A stretch of 47,752 bases of DNA, taken from contig DKDI01000036.1 in NCBI GenBank assembly GCA_002449305.1, positions 22,786 through 70,537 on the forward strand, written 5' to 3'. Position numbers and translations under genes: made by a program. This document shows positions 15,196 to 22,779 of this stretch, one piece after another. The notes under the pieces were generated by a model. That model saw only the letters and a list, made by a program, of their open reading frames with translations. It made no database searches and was not told the origin of the DNA. The stretch's first letter is position 1, and every line of letters begins with the position of its first letter. The DNA is from Treponema sp. UBA6852 (lineage in GTDB: Bacteria > Spirochaetota > Spirochaetia > Treponematales > Treponemataceae).

Positions 15196-15828
15196 ATGAA
15201 GAAGAGAATTTATTTTTCACTTGCGCTGAATATTCTGATTGCTGCATTTGAAATTGCTGCTGTGATTTTGTCTTTAATTGAATATGGCGGATTTAGTTTC
15301 TTTAAGTTTTATACGCAGGACAGCAATATCTTTTTGGGAATTTCAAGTGCTGTAATGGCGGCTTGTAAAATCAGTTTTCTACGTTCAGGAAAAAAGGTTC
15401 CTGATTCAGTAAAATTGTTTTCTTACATTGCGGTTTGCTGCACAACGCTCACAATTACGGTTGTTCTGGCTTTGCTCATTCCGAATGCTGGCGGCTACAC
15501 AATGAAAAATTTCAGCCACTATATGCTTGAAGGTTCTGGGCTTTTTATGCACTTTATGTGTCCTGTTTTGGCTTTGGTTTCTTTTATCTGCTTTGAAGAA
15601 ATTCCTCTGAAATTTTCGTATACTGTTTACGCTATTGTTCCTACTTTAGTTTATGCGGCTGTTCTTTTTGTCTTGAATATTGCCCGTGTTTTGGTTGGTC
15701 CGTATTTTTTTCTTCACGTTTATGAGCAGAGTATTCTTGCTTCTGTGGGCTGGACGTTTGTTGTAATCGGCGGAAACTATTTGATGAGCGTTGGAATCTG
15801 GGCGGCATCTAAGAAAAAATCATTTTGA
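15196..15828 (+). CDS. Pr6Pr-family six-span membrane protein
   Basis: A 210-residue integral membrane protein with about six hydrophobic spans, beginning with LALNILIAAFEIAAVILSLI. Conserved-looking features are FYTQDSNIFLG near residue 38, HYMLEGSGLFMHFMCP near 110 and a last helix ending in GIWAAS. This fits the Pr6Pr (FAR-17a/AIG1-like) group. Its function in bacteria is unknown. The ribosome site is weak. It follows lysS by 76 bp. Confidence 0.7.
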   Translation: MKKRIYFSLALNILIAAFEIAAVILSLIEYGGFSFFKFYTQDSNIFLGISSAVMAACKISFLRSGKKVPDSVKLFSYIAVCCTTLTITVVLALLIPNAGGYTMKNFSHYMLEGSGLFMHFMCPVLALVSFICFEEIPLKFSYTVYAIVPTLVYAAVLFVLNIARVLVGPYFFLHVYEQSILASVGWTFVVIGGNYLMSVGIWAASKKKSF

Positions 15829-15849
15829 AAATTGCATTTTGTGTTGTAG

Positions 15850-15879
15850 TTGCGAATGATTTCTTAAGTATGCTAAAAT
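15850..15879 (+). promoter_or_regulatory. Promoter of the 15885 gene, leaderless
   Basis: TTGCGA (15850-15855), 18 bp spacer, TAAAAT (15874-15879). The ATG at 15885 starts six bases after the -10 box, where transcription itself should begin. Confidence 0.6.
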
Positions 15880-15884
15880 GAGCT

Positions 15885-16364
15885 ATGTTAAAAAATTTTC
15901 TTTGGGTGTTTTTTATTTCGATGGTGCCGCTTATTGAGCTTAGGGGCGCGATTCCTGTTTCGCAGGCGTTAAAACTGCCGGTGATTTCTTCTTATATTAT
16001 CAGCATAATTGGAAATATGATTCCAGTTCCTTTTATTTTTTTGTTTGCAAGAAAATTTTTGGAGTGGGGGCAGAACAAGCGTCTTGTAGGCGGAATCTGC
16101 CGTTTCTTTTTGCTCAGGGGAACTGCTGCCGGTGAAAAAATGCAGGCAAAAGCTGGACGCGGGCTTTACTTTGCGCTTTTTCTTTTTGTAGGAATTCCGC
16201 TTCCGGGAACTGGAGCTTGGACCGGAACTCTTGCAGCTAGCCTTTTGGACTTGGACGGAAAAAAGACATCTCTTGCCGTTATGGGAGGCGTTCTGCTTGC
16301 CGGCATGATTATGCTTGTTTTGACATTGCTTGGATTCGGAGCTGCAAACGCGGTCGCAGGGTAA
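15885..16364 (+). CDS. COG2426-family small membrane protein
   Basis: A 159-residue membrane protein with four or five spans. ELRGAIPV near residue 19 and GIPLPGTGAWTG near 103 are the two conserved motifs of COG2426 proteins, annotated as putative small multidrug export proteins and related to DedA-like families. The export role is not demonstrated. Transcription probably begins at or next to the ATG. The terminator repeat at 16368 follows four bases after the stop. Confidence 0.8.
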   Translation: MLKNFLWVFFISMVPLIELRGAIPVSQALKLPVISSYIISIIGNMIPVPFIFLFARKFLEWGQNKRLVGGICRFFLLRGTAAGEKMQAKAGRGLYFALFLFVGIPLPGTGAWTGTLAASLLDLDGKKTSLAVMGGVLLAGMIMLVLTLLGFGAANAVAG

Positions 16365-16367
16365 ATA

Positions 16368-16400
16368 AAAAAGCTGCCCGATTAGGACAGCTTGTGTTTG
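16368..16400. terminator. Terminator repeat, copy 1
   Basis: The stem AAGCTGCCC / GGACAGCTT (one mismatch) with loop GATTA. On the minus strand it is followed by a T-rich run and would end the toxin-antitoxin transcript; on the plus strand it could end the COG2426 gene. It is identical to 17039-17071 in 32 of 33 positions. Confidence 0.75.
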
Positions 16401-16441
16401 TCTTTTAGTGTCGTTCTTGCATTTGATGCTGGAATGGATAT

Positions 16442-16678
16442 TTATGCTGCTGTTTTGTAGTCAGTAACAGCAATTTCTGTAACACTTTCCTTTAGCTTGT
16501 TTACAATCTTTTCGATGTTTTTTGCGACTTCATCAGTAAAAAGCTCTTCGCCGCATTGAGAGCATTTTAGACAAGGAACATTGCGGATAATTACAATGCA
16601 TTTTCCAAGGTCTGCCATGAATGTTGTAATATCTTCTTTCATTTTTCCTTTGCAGAAAAAGCAGTTTTCATTTTTCAT
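16442..16678 (-). CDS. YgiT-type zinc-finger antitoxin
   Basis: A 78-residue protein. Two CxxC pairs (CFFCKGK at residues 6-9 and CLKCSQCGEE near 36-42) form the zinc site of YgiT/MqsA-type N-terminal domains; the C-terminus is short and helical and lacks the full HTH of MqsA. The ATG at 16678 follows AGGAGG. It overlaps the end of the upstream toxin gene by 11 bases, in the toxin-first order usual for DUF4258-YgiT pairs. It should neutralise the toxin and perhaps repress the operon. Confidence 0.85.
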   Translation of the reverse strand: MKNENCFFCKGKMKEDITTFMADLGKCIVIIRNVPCLKCSQCGEELFTDEVAKNIEKIVNKLKESVTEIAVTDYKTAA

Positions 16679-17012
16679 TATAATCCTCCTGTTTTTTTCT
16701 TGTATCAAAGTTTTTGTTCCAGTTTTCTGAACTAGGATAGTATGCCGTTATCATCCATATATACTCTTCGTTTGAACTGCAACAGATGTGCAGTTTTTTG
16801 TTTGATTCTGTTTTGCCAAGAATAAGGCAACTTGGCACAGGATAGTCGTCTACATACTGCTCTATAATTTTGCCATTCATTATGGCATTTTCAACGTCAG
16901 CTTGGCTAATTCCACGCTGAATAAGCCTTGTAAGAATGTGCCTTGTCCAGCGGATTTTATGCTCTTTGCAAAGTTCTTGTATTTTTTTCAAGTTGATATT
17001 ATTTGATTCCAT
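16668..17012 (-). CDS. DUF4258 toxin (RelE/BrnT-like fold)
   Basis: A 114-residue basic protein. The N-terminal half has WTRHILTRLIQRGISQADVE, matching the DUF4258 pattern (an H near the first helix and RGIS), followed by YPVPSCLILG and an ITAYYPS strand typical of RelE-superfamily mRNA interferase folds. It is encoded just before the YgiT-type antitoxin. A TATAAT with extended TGC lies nine bases before its ATG and no ribosome site is visible, while the antitoxin has a strong one. Confidence 0.8.
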   Translation of the reverse strand: MESNNINLKKIQELCKEHKIRWTRHILTRLIQRGISQADVENAIMNGKIIEQYVDDYPVPSCLILGKTESNKKLHICCSSNEEYIWMITAYYPSSENWNKNFDTRKKQEDYNEK

Positions 17013-17038
17013 TGCATTTATATTATAGCATAAAAATT

Positions 17039-17071
17039 AAAAAGCTGCCCGGTTAGGACAGCTTGTGTTTG
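17039..17071 (-). terminator. Terminator of pta (terminator repeat, copy 2)
   Basis: On the minus strand: AAGCTGTCC, loop TAACC, GGGCAGCTT and a T-rich tail. It begins two bases after the pta stop codon. It is a 33-bp direct copy of 16368-16400 with one difference. Confidence 0.85.
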
Positions 17072-17072
17072 C

Positions 17073-18104
17073 TTATGCTTGCAATGCCGTAACTGCTACT
17101 GTTGCAACAATGTCGTCAACGTTGCAGCCGCGGCTAAGGTCGTTAAGCGGTTTTGCGAATCCTTGGCATACAGGTCCAATTGCCATCCAGCCGCCCATTC
17201 TCTGGGCAATCTTATAGCCGATGTTTCCTGCGTTGATATTTGGGAATACAAAAACATTTGCGTGTCCTGCAACTTTGCTTCCCGGAGCTTTTAGCTCTCC
17301 AACTTCTGGAGCAACCGCGGCGTCAAACTGAAATTCTCCGTCCAATGCCAAGTCTGGTGCTTTTTCCTGAGCAAGTTTTACTGCTTCCTGAACTTTTGGA
17401 ACGCTCTTGAAGAACTTGTCATCGTTTCCGCTTCCTTTTGTGCTGAAGCTTAGCATGGCGACTCTTGGCTCGATTCCTGCAATTTTCTTTGCTGTATCGG
17501 CTGTTGCAACTGCAATGTCTGCAAGTTCTTCACTTGAAGGCTCAATGTTGATTGCGCAGTCAGCAAGAAGCGCAACACCTTCTTTTATGTATTTGTTTCC
17601 GCATTCCGGGGCAACCATGATAAAACTTGATGAAACTGTCTTTATTCCAGGCGCGGTCTTTATAACCTGAAGTCCTGGACGCAATGTGTTTGCTGTTGAA
17701 TGGCAAGCTCCGCTTACAAATCCGTCCGCATCTCCTGCCTTGAGGATAAGAGCTCCGAACATTGTGCGGTCTTTGAGAATGTAGTTTTTTGCATCCTGAA
17801 CTGAAGGATATTCTGCCTGCCCAGTTTTCTTGTTGATTTTGCCTTCACGTGTTTTGAACAAAAGTTCTGCATACTTGTCTGTGTTTGGGCTTGTGACTGG
17901 ATCTACAAGCTCAATTCCTGAAAGGTCAACTCCTGGAGCTGCCTTTGCGCATTCTTCTGCGTTTCCGATAAGAATGATTTTTGCAATTCCTTCCTTTACG
18001 ATTTTTGCAGCCGCTTCAACAACTCTCTTGTCTTCGCCTTCGCAAAGAACGATTTTTTTTCCGGCTGTCTTAGCCTTTTCCTTTAACTGTGAAACAAAAT
18101 CCAT
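17073..18104 (-). CDS. pta: Phosphate acetyltransferase
   Basis: A 343-residue short-form Pta converting acetyl-CoA and phosphate to acetyl phosphate and CoA, the step before acetate kinase in fermentative ATP formation. Diagnostic segments are VLCEGEDKRVVEAA near residue 21, DGFVSGACHSTANT near 130 and NVFVFPNINAGNIGYKIAQR near the C-terminus. It lacks the N-terminal DRTGG/BioD-like domains of long Pta. The start at 18104 has AGAAGG upstream. tRNA-Pro lies 32 bases upstream on the same strand, with no terminator visible between them. Confidence 0.95.
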   Translation of the reverse strand: MDFVSQLKEKAKTAGKKIVLCEGEDKRVVEAAAKIVKEGIAKIILIGNAEECAKAAPGVDLSGIELVDPVTSPNTDKYAELLFKTREGKINKKTGQAEYPSVQDAKNYILKDRTMFGALILKAGDADGFVSGACHSTANTLRPGLQVIKTAPGIKTVSSSFIMVAPECGNKYIKEGVALLADCAINIEPSSEELADIAVATADTAKKIAGIEPRVAMLSFSTKGSGNDDKFFKSVPKVQEAVKLAQEKAPDLALDGEFQFDAAVAPEVGELKAPGSKVAGHANVFVFPNINAGNIGYKIAQRMGGWMAIGPVCQGFAKPLNDLSRGCNVDDIVATVAVTALQA

Positions 18105-18136
18105 AATGCACCTTCTTTGATTGTTTTGCTTGAAAA

Positions 18137-18210
18137 TCGGGCAACCGGAATTCGAATCCGGGACCTCGTGCCCCCCAGACACGCACGCTAACCAACTGCG
18201 CTATTGCCCG
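18137..18210 (-). tRNA. tRNA-Pro (GGG)
   Basis: The acceptor arms CGGGCAA and TTGCCCG pair perfectly; the D arm has AGCGCAGTTGGTTAGCGT and the T arm GGTTCGAATCC-type sequence (GGATTCGAATTCC). The anticodon stem CGTGT/GCACG closes the loop CTGGGGG, giving anticodon GGG with G37, as in proline tRNAs. Length is about 74 nt with discriminator A; CCA is not encoded. Confidence 0.93.
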
Positions 18211-18222
18211 AAAAGCACTGCA

Positions 18223-18251
18223 ATTATATCAAATGGCGTATTGATTATCAA
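18223..18251 (-). promoter_or_regulatory. Promoter of tRNA-Pro and probably pta
   Basis: On the minus strand TTGATA (18251-18246), 17 bp spacer, TATAAT (18228-18223). Transcription should start about six bases before the tRNA 5' end. Confidence 0.8.
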
Positions 18252-18355
18252 TTGCAGCGGAAAAGGTATATTTTGTTCATCTTGTGCGCATACTTCATTT
18301 TTATTGCAACAGGGGGTATTTTGTGGTAGCATTTTCGGCAGATTCGTAAAAGAAA

Positions 18356-19308
18356 ATGAAGAACAATATTAAGCTAAAAAATCATCTATTGTAATTATTT
18401 TAGTTTCAACTCTCATTGTCACAAATCTTTTTGTGGGAGTGGTTTCCTACTATGTTTCTGCGGGCGCAGTAGATGAAATCAGTTCGAGCATCGGGTCTCT
18501 TGAAAAAATGATTCAGGTTTAATCCGAAAATGTTCAGCAGGCATCTTCTGCAATTGAACAGATGATTGGCAATATATCTTCCGTGAATGCTTCCGTGGGC
18601 AAGATGATTTCTTCCTTTGACCAGTTTGAGGAGCATTCTAATACTGGAATTGCCAACCAGTCGAATGTAAATGAAATGATTCTTGACATTGAGCAGCAGT
18701 CGAAAATTCTTCAGGACGCGAACTTTGCGATTGCAGGCATTGCTTCGCAGACAAACCTTCTTGCTATGAATGCCGCGATTGAGGCAGCCCATGCAGGCGA
18801 GGCCGGAAGGGGATTCAGCGTGGTTGCGGATGAAATTAGAAAATTGTCGGCAACTTCATCGGAGCGCTCACATTCCATAGGCGCGCGGCTGGCAAAAATT
18901 CAGGAGACAATAAAAGGCGTTGTCTCTCTTTCAAATGAGACATTGTCGGAATTTTCGCTTGTTTCAGACAATATTGCGGAAACAGGCCAGATTGTGGCGC
19001 AGATAAAAAATGCGATGGAAGAACATCAGATAGGCTCAAAGCAGATTATAGATGCCCTTCAGTCTATGAACGATTCTACTGCCGAAGTAAAATCTTCGTC
19101 TGCGAAAATGTCTGAGGACAACAGGCATATCCTTGCAAAAGTGAAAAAGCTTCAGTCAACTGCTTTGACAATAAAAGACAGTATGGACAGAATGCAGGAA
19201 AACTCCACGGCTGCAGATGAGAGCAGGAAGATGCTTTCTGCAATTTCCGGCGATATTACAGACTCAGTAAAAGAAATCGGCGGCAAGATTGGACTTTTCA
19301 AGGTGTAG
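18356..19308 (+). pseudogene. Decayed methyl-accepting chemotaxis protein
   Basis: The cytoplasmic signalling domain is intact from 18562: the hairpin tip region IAGIASQTNLLAMNAAIEAA with GEAGRGFSVVADEIRKLS identifies a chemotaxis receptor that would control CheA. Upstream, the coding frame is broken twice: a frame change in a run of six A near 18375-18381 (one more A would join MKNNIKLK to the membrane segment SSIVIILVSTLIVTNLFVGV) and a TAA at about 18520 where CAA would be expected. The sensory domain and HAMP region are missing; only about 30 residues separate the membrane span from the signalling domain. It is a deletion remnant. A shorter product starting at 18562 remains possible. Confidence 0.8.
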
Positions 19309-19698
19309 CACTGGCTTACATTTTTTTTCGCTTTCTTTTTTTCCCCCAGACAGCTACAGTACGCATCGTTGTTTAAATGAAGGCTTAAAAAAGGCAAAAT
19401 TCAGCTGTATAGACAATATCAGGTGTTTTTTATAAAAAAAATATATTTTTTTTAGTTTCCTTTTGGATTTTCCAGACAGTTTGATATATAATATAAATAG
19501 GTAGTCCTAATTCAGGGCTTTATAAAGCAGTTAAAAACGGCGCAGGAAGAGAGGCGAATGCAGAAAACGCTCTGTTTTGCTGCCGCGGAAGCGGCAACGT
19601 TGATAGTTCAAAGGAAAAACAGTGCGTATTTTTGCAGACACATCTCGAACAGAATCTGTTTTTAGATAGAATTGTATTCAAATTAACAGGAGAAAACT
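19309..19698 (+). other. Long structured leader upstream of the BspA lipoprotein
   Basis: No ORF was found in these 390 bp. TATAAT near 19487-19492 with TTGGAT 18 bp upstream would start a transcript near 19500, leaving a leader of about 200 nt. The leader contains a GGCTTTATAAAGC palindrome and a TGCCGC/GCGGCA hairpin with a GGAA tetraloop (about 19591-19606), plus a purine-rich AGGAAGAGAGGCGAATG. I do not recognise a known riboswitch. AGGAG at 19688 is the ribosome site. Confidence 0.4.
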
Positions 19699-21041
19699 AT
19701 GAAGAAATCTATTTTCTTGATTTTACCAGCGGTAATGCTAATGCTTGCCTCGTGCATGGATTCCGCAAGCGGAAACGGTGGAGCTGGCTCTGTTCGTGTT
19801 GCGCTTCCGGGCTCTTCCCGGAATGTCTCTAGCAGTGACAGGGCCGACTCGTACACAGTTTCCCTGCTGAAAGGCGGAAAAGTTATAGAAAGCCAGACAG
19901 CCGTGCCGGGGGGGCAGTGGAGTTCAATGAGCTTGATGCCGGAAGCTACACGGTTGACGTTGAGGCGACTTTAAGCGGTGCCTTGAGCGGCGTGGGAAGC
20001 GCGGAAGTTGCAGTTACAGAGGGTGAGACGGCTTCATGCAGCGTTCTTATGAACAGAGTGTACACTGCGGCGCAGGCTGCGGAGCGTATAGCTGAGCGTA
20101 TAAGCGATGATAACGGCGAGAACTGGAACATAATTGTTGCCGGTCCGATAGATGACGACGGCTTGTTAGAAATAGCTAAAAATTTAAAGGATGTTCTTAC
20201 AGAAGGTTGTATAAGCCTTGACCTTGGCAGGACAACCGGGCTTAGCTCAATTGGTGTGACAAAGTTTCAGAACTGCACAGCTCTTTCTGCCATAGTTCTC
20301 CCGGAGGGAATAGGCTCTATTTATGAAAATGCTTTTGATGGATGCACATCACTTGCAAGTGTAACGATTTCAGATACTGTGAATGAAATAGGACAACTTG
20401 CGTTCCGTAATTGTTCTGCTCTTAAGAGCATAGAGATTCCAAACAGTGTAACAACGATTGCTATTGGCGCGTTCAGGGACTGCACGGCTCTAACAAGCAT
20501 AGAGATTCCAAGGGGAGTAATTACGATTGGTTCAGACTCATTTAATGGTTGCACGGCTCTTGAAAGTATAGAGATTCCAGACAGTGTAACAACAATAGAA
20601 AGGGCTGCATTTCATGGATGCTCGTCTCTAACAGATGTATATATTCCGGACAGCGTTACTGAAATTGGAAATCAAACATTTACTAAGTGTTCCAATCTAA
20701 AAAGCATAGTTCTTTCGGCGGGAATAACTTCAATAGCTGAGCAAGTATTCAGGGAGTGCACGGCTCTAACAAGCATAGAAATTCCAGATGGCGTAAGTGA
20801 AATAAAAAGTAGTGCATTTATGAGCTGTGAGGTTCTTGAATCTATAACAATTCCGGTTAGTGTAACTTCAATTGAAACAGGTGCATTCGTTTCATGCAAT
20901 AAACTGAAAGGTGGAACTGTAAAATATAAAGGCTTGTCGGATGATTGGAATGGAATTGCAATAGGCAGTAACAATCCTCCTTTTGAAAGCGGCAGTGGTA
21001 TCAAAATAATATGTTCTGATAATAAAACAATAACTCTATAG
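19699..21041 (+). CDS. BspA-type LRR lipoprotein, frame broken at a G7 tract (phase-variable)
   Basis: ATG 19699 follows AGGAG and encodes a lipoprotein signal ending in LASC, then an Ig-like segment. At 19908-19914 a tract of seven G puts the frame out; the first frame stops near 19974. The second frame gives VEFNELDAGSYTVDVEAT, then about nine leucine-rich repeats of BspA type (for example CTALTSIEIPRGVITIGSDS). Eight G would fuse the two into one protein of about 447 residues. BspA repeats bind host matrix proteins and other bacteria in oral spirochaetes. The state read here is off for full-length protein. A sequencing error in the homopolymer is the main alternative. Confidence 0.85.
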
Positions 21042-21052
21042 CCAATCTTTTT

Positions 21053-21455
21053 CTACACCATGCAATGTGAATAACAAGACCGCGTCTGTTTAGGCGCGGT
21101 TTTGTTGTTGGCCATGAGGTCCTGGCTGGTGATTTGCTTTCCGTCTTTGTAGTACTCGTCATATCGTTTAGTCGGAGCTTTTTCCACTTTTAGGTAAGTC
21201 GCTCTCTTTATATTTTCAGTCTCGTTTTTGGAATCCTTCTCGCTCAGATTGCCGTCAATATAAAGTATGGCTTCTTTCGGTGTTATTACTGATTCGCTGC
21301 TGATCTCATATTTACATATAATCTTCACGTATGAACCATCCCGCTCGCCTTCTTCTGTTAATATGAGTGTTGTTCCGCTCACCGTGTACTTGTATTCCTG
21401 GTTTTTCTCATACTGTTTGCTTCCGGCTCTAAGCGGAATGTCTTTCCTGTGCTAA
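21053..21455 (-). pseudogene. Truncated C-terminus of a lipoprotein-like gene
   Basis: An open frame without its own start region: it reads RKDIPLRAGSKQYEKNQEYK, then YTVSGTTLILTEEGERDGSY and on to a stop at 21053. Sequence before about 21455 has a stop in frame, and no signal peptide or ribosome site is present. The style (KQYE, YTVSGTTLILT) is that of Treponema lipoproteins with calycin-like beta domains. The ilvE promoter region now abuts the broken end. Confidence 0.45.
21079..21106. terminator. Terminator after the BspA gene
   Basis: ACCGCG / CGCGGT stem with a 10-nt loop followed by TTTGTTGTTG, 38 bp after the BspA stop codon. It overlaps the 3' end of the convergent remnant gene. Confidence 0.7.
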
Positions 21456-21534
21456 TTGTTTGATTTTTTCATTTGTGTTAATATGTTTACAAAATTCTTG
21501 CCGGCATGGAAATACCGGTTTTTCGAGGTGAAGT

Positions 21535-22557
21535 ATGGCAAAGAATATTGATTGGGCGAATCTTCCTTTTGGTTATCAGGTAACAGATAAGAGATTTGTT
21601 GCTAACTACAAGAACGGCGCATGGGACGCAGGCGAGCTTACTTCCGATGCTACTGTGCATATTTCTGAGTGCGCTGGAGTTCTTCAGTATGCCCAGACTT
21701 GCTTTGAAGGTCTTAAGGCTTACACAACAAAAGACGGCAGGATTGTTACTTTCCGCCCGGACTTGAACGCTGACCGCATGGCTTCTTCTTGTGAGCGTCT
21801 TGAAATGCCGGTGTTCCCAAAAGAGCGTTTTGTTCAGGCAGTTCTTGATACTGTTAAGGCGAACATTGACTGGGTTCCTCCTTTTGGAAGCGGCGCGACT
21901 TTGTATATCCGCCCGTATATGTTCGGTTCAAATGCTGTGATCGGAGTAAAGCCTGCTGACGAATATCAGTTTAGAATTCTTGTTACTCCAGTTGGTCCGT
22001 ATTTTAAAGGCGGAGTCAAGCCGATTGTTGTTCGCATTTCAGATTTGGACAGAGCAGCTCCTCATGGAACAGGCGACATAAAAGCAGGTCTTAATTATGC
22101 GATGAGCCTTCACAATATCATGGATGCGCACAGAAACGGATTTGCAGAAAATATGTATCTTGATCCTGCGACACACACTTATATTGAAGAAACTGGCGGC
22201 GCAAATATCCTTTTTGTTACAAAGGACGGAAAACTTGTTACTCCAAAGTCAACCAGCATTCTTCCTTCAATCACACGCCGCTCTTTGATTCAGGTTGCAA
22301 AAGATTATCTTGGAATTGAAGTTGAGGAGCGCAAGATTAACAAGAATGAGCTTGCGGACTTTGCGGAATGCGGACTTTGCGGAACAGCTGCTGTAATTTC
22401 TCCAATTGGAAAAATTGTTGATCACGAAAAAGAAATCAATGTTCCAAGCGGAATGGAAGAAATCGGACCTGTTCTTAAAAAGCTCCGTGAAACTTTGACA
22501 GGAATCCAGATGGGCGAAATAAAAGCTCCAGAAGGCTGGATTTACGAGATTAAATAA
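21535..22557 (+). CDS. ilvE: Branched-chain amino acid aminotransferase
   Basis: A 340-residue fold-type IV PLP enzyme exchanging amino groups between branched-chain amino acids and 2-oxoglutarate. Recognisable segments: CFEGLKAY near residue 58, YIRPYMFG near 123, the PLP-lysine region GDIKAGLNY near 180 and EETGGANI near 218. Length agrees with the eukaryotic-like BCAT group found in many bacteria. The start follows GAGGTGAAGT. It stands alone, with a terminator 27 bp after the stop. Confidence 0.93.
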   Translation: MAKNIDWANLPFGYQVTDKRFVANYKNGAWDAGELTSDATVHISECAGVLQYAQTCFEGLKAYTTKDGRIVTFRPDLNADRMASSCERLEMPVFPKERFVQAVLDTVKANIDWVPPFGSGATLYIRPYMFGSNAVIGVKPADEYQFRILVTPVGPYFKGGVKPIVVRISDLDRAAPHGTGDIKAGLNYAMSLHNIMDAHRNGFAENMYLDPATHTYIEETGGANILFVTKDGKLVTPKSTSILPSITRRSLIQVAKDYLGIEVEERKINKNELADFAECGLCGTAAVISPIGKIVDHEKEINVPSGMEEIGPVLKKLRETLTGIQMGEIKAPEGWIYEIK

Positions 22558-22583
22558 ACGGAAAATATTCAGTTTGCTATTGA

Positions 22584-22610
22584 TTCCCTGGCTGCGGTCA
22601 GGGATTTTTT
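22584..22610 (+). terminator. Terminator of ilvE
   Basis: TCCCTG, loop GCTGCGGT, CAGGGA, then six T. Confidence 0.88.
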
Positions 22611-22654
22611 ATAGACTGAAATTGCTTTATTATCATTCAGGCTCAATCATTGCC

Positions 22655-22775
22655 GTGCTTGAAAACTTGTCATTATCGGACTTGATCCTGCGATGTTTCT
22701 GAAAGAAACTCGATTGGTAATCTCCTGCACTGTATAAAAAAGACTCCTATGTCAAGCACAGGAATGACAGATAAA
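22655..22775. repeat. Dispersed palindromic repeat (REP-like family)
   Basis: Contains GTCATTATCGGACTTGATCC and CTATGTCAAGCACAGGAATG, two diverged halves of the family with core TCATTGCCGGACTTGATCCG. It fills the gap between ilvE and the convergent MATE gene; no gene is seen. Confidence 0.6.
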
Positions 22776-22779
22776 ATTC

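Noticed and set aside
19500..19698. A c-di-GMP or cobalamin riboswitch in the BspA leader
   Set aside because: I could not align the conserved core elements of either class; only generic hairpins are visible.
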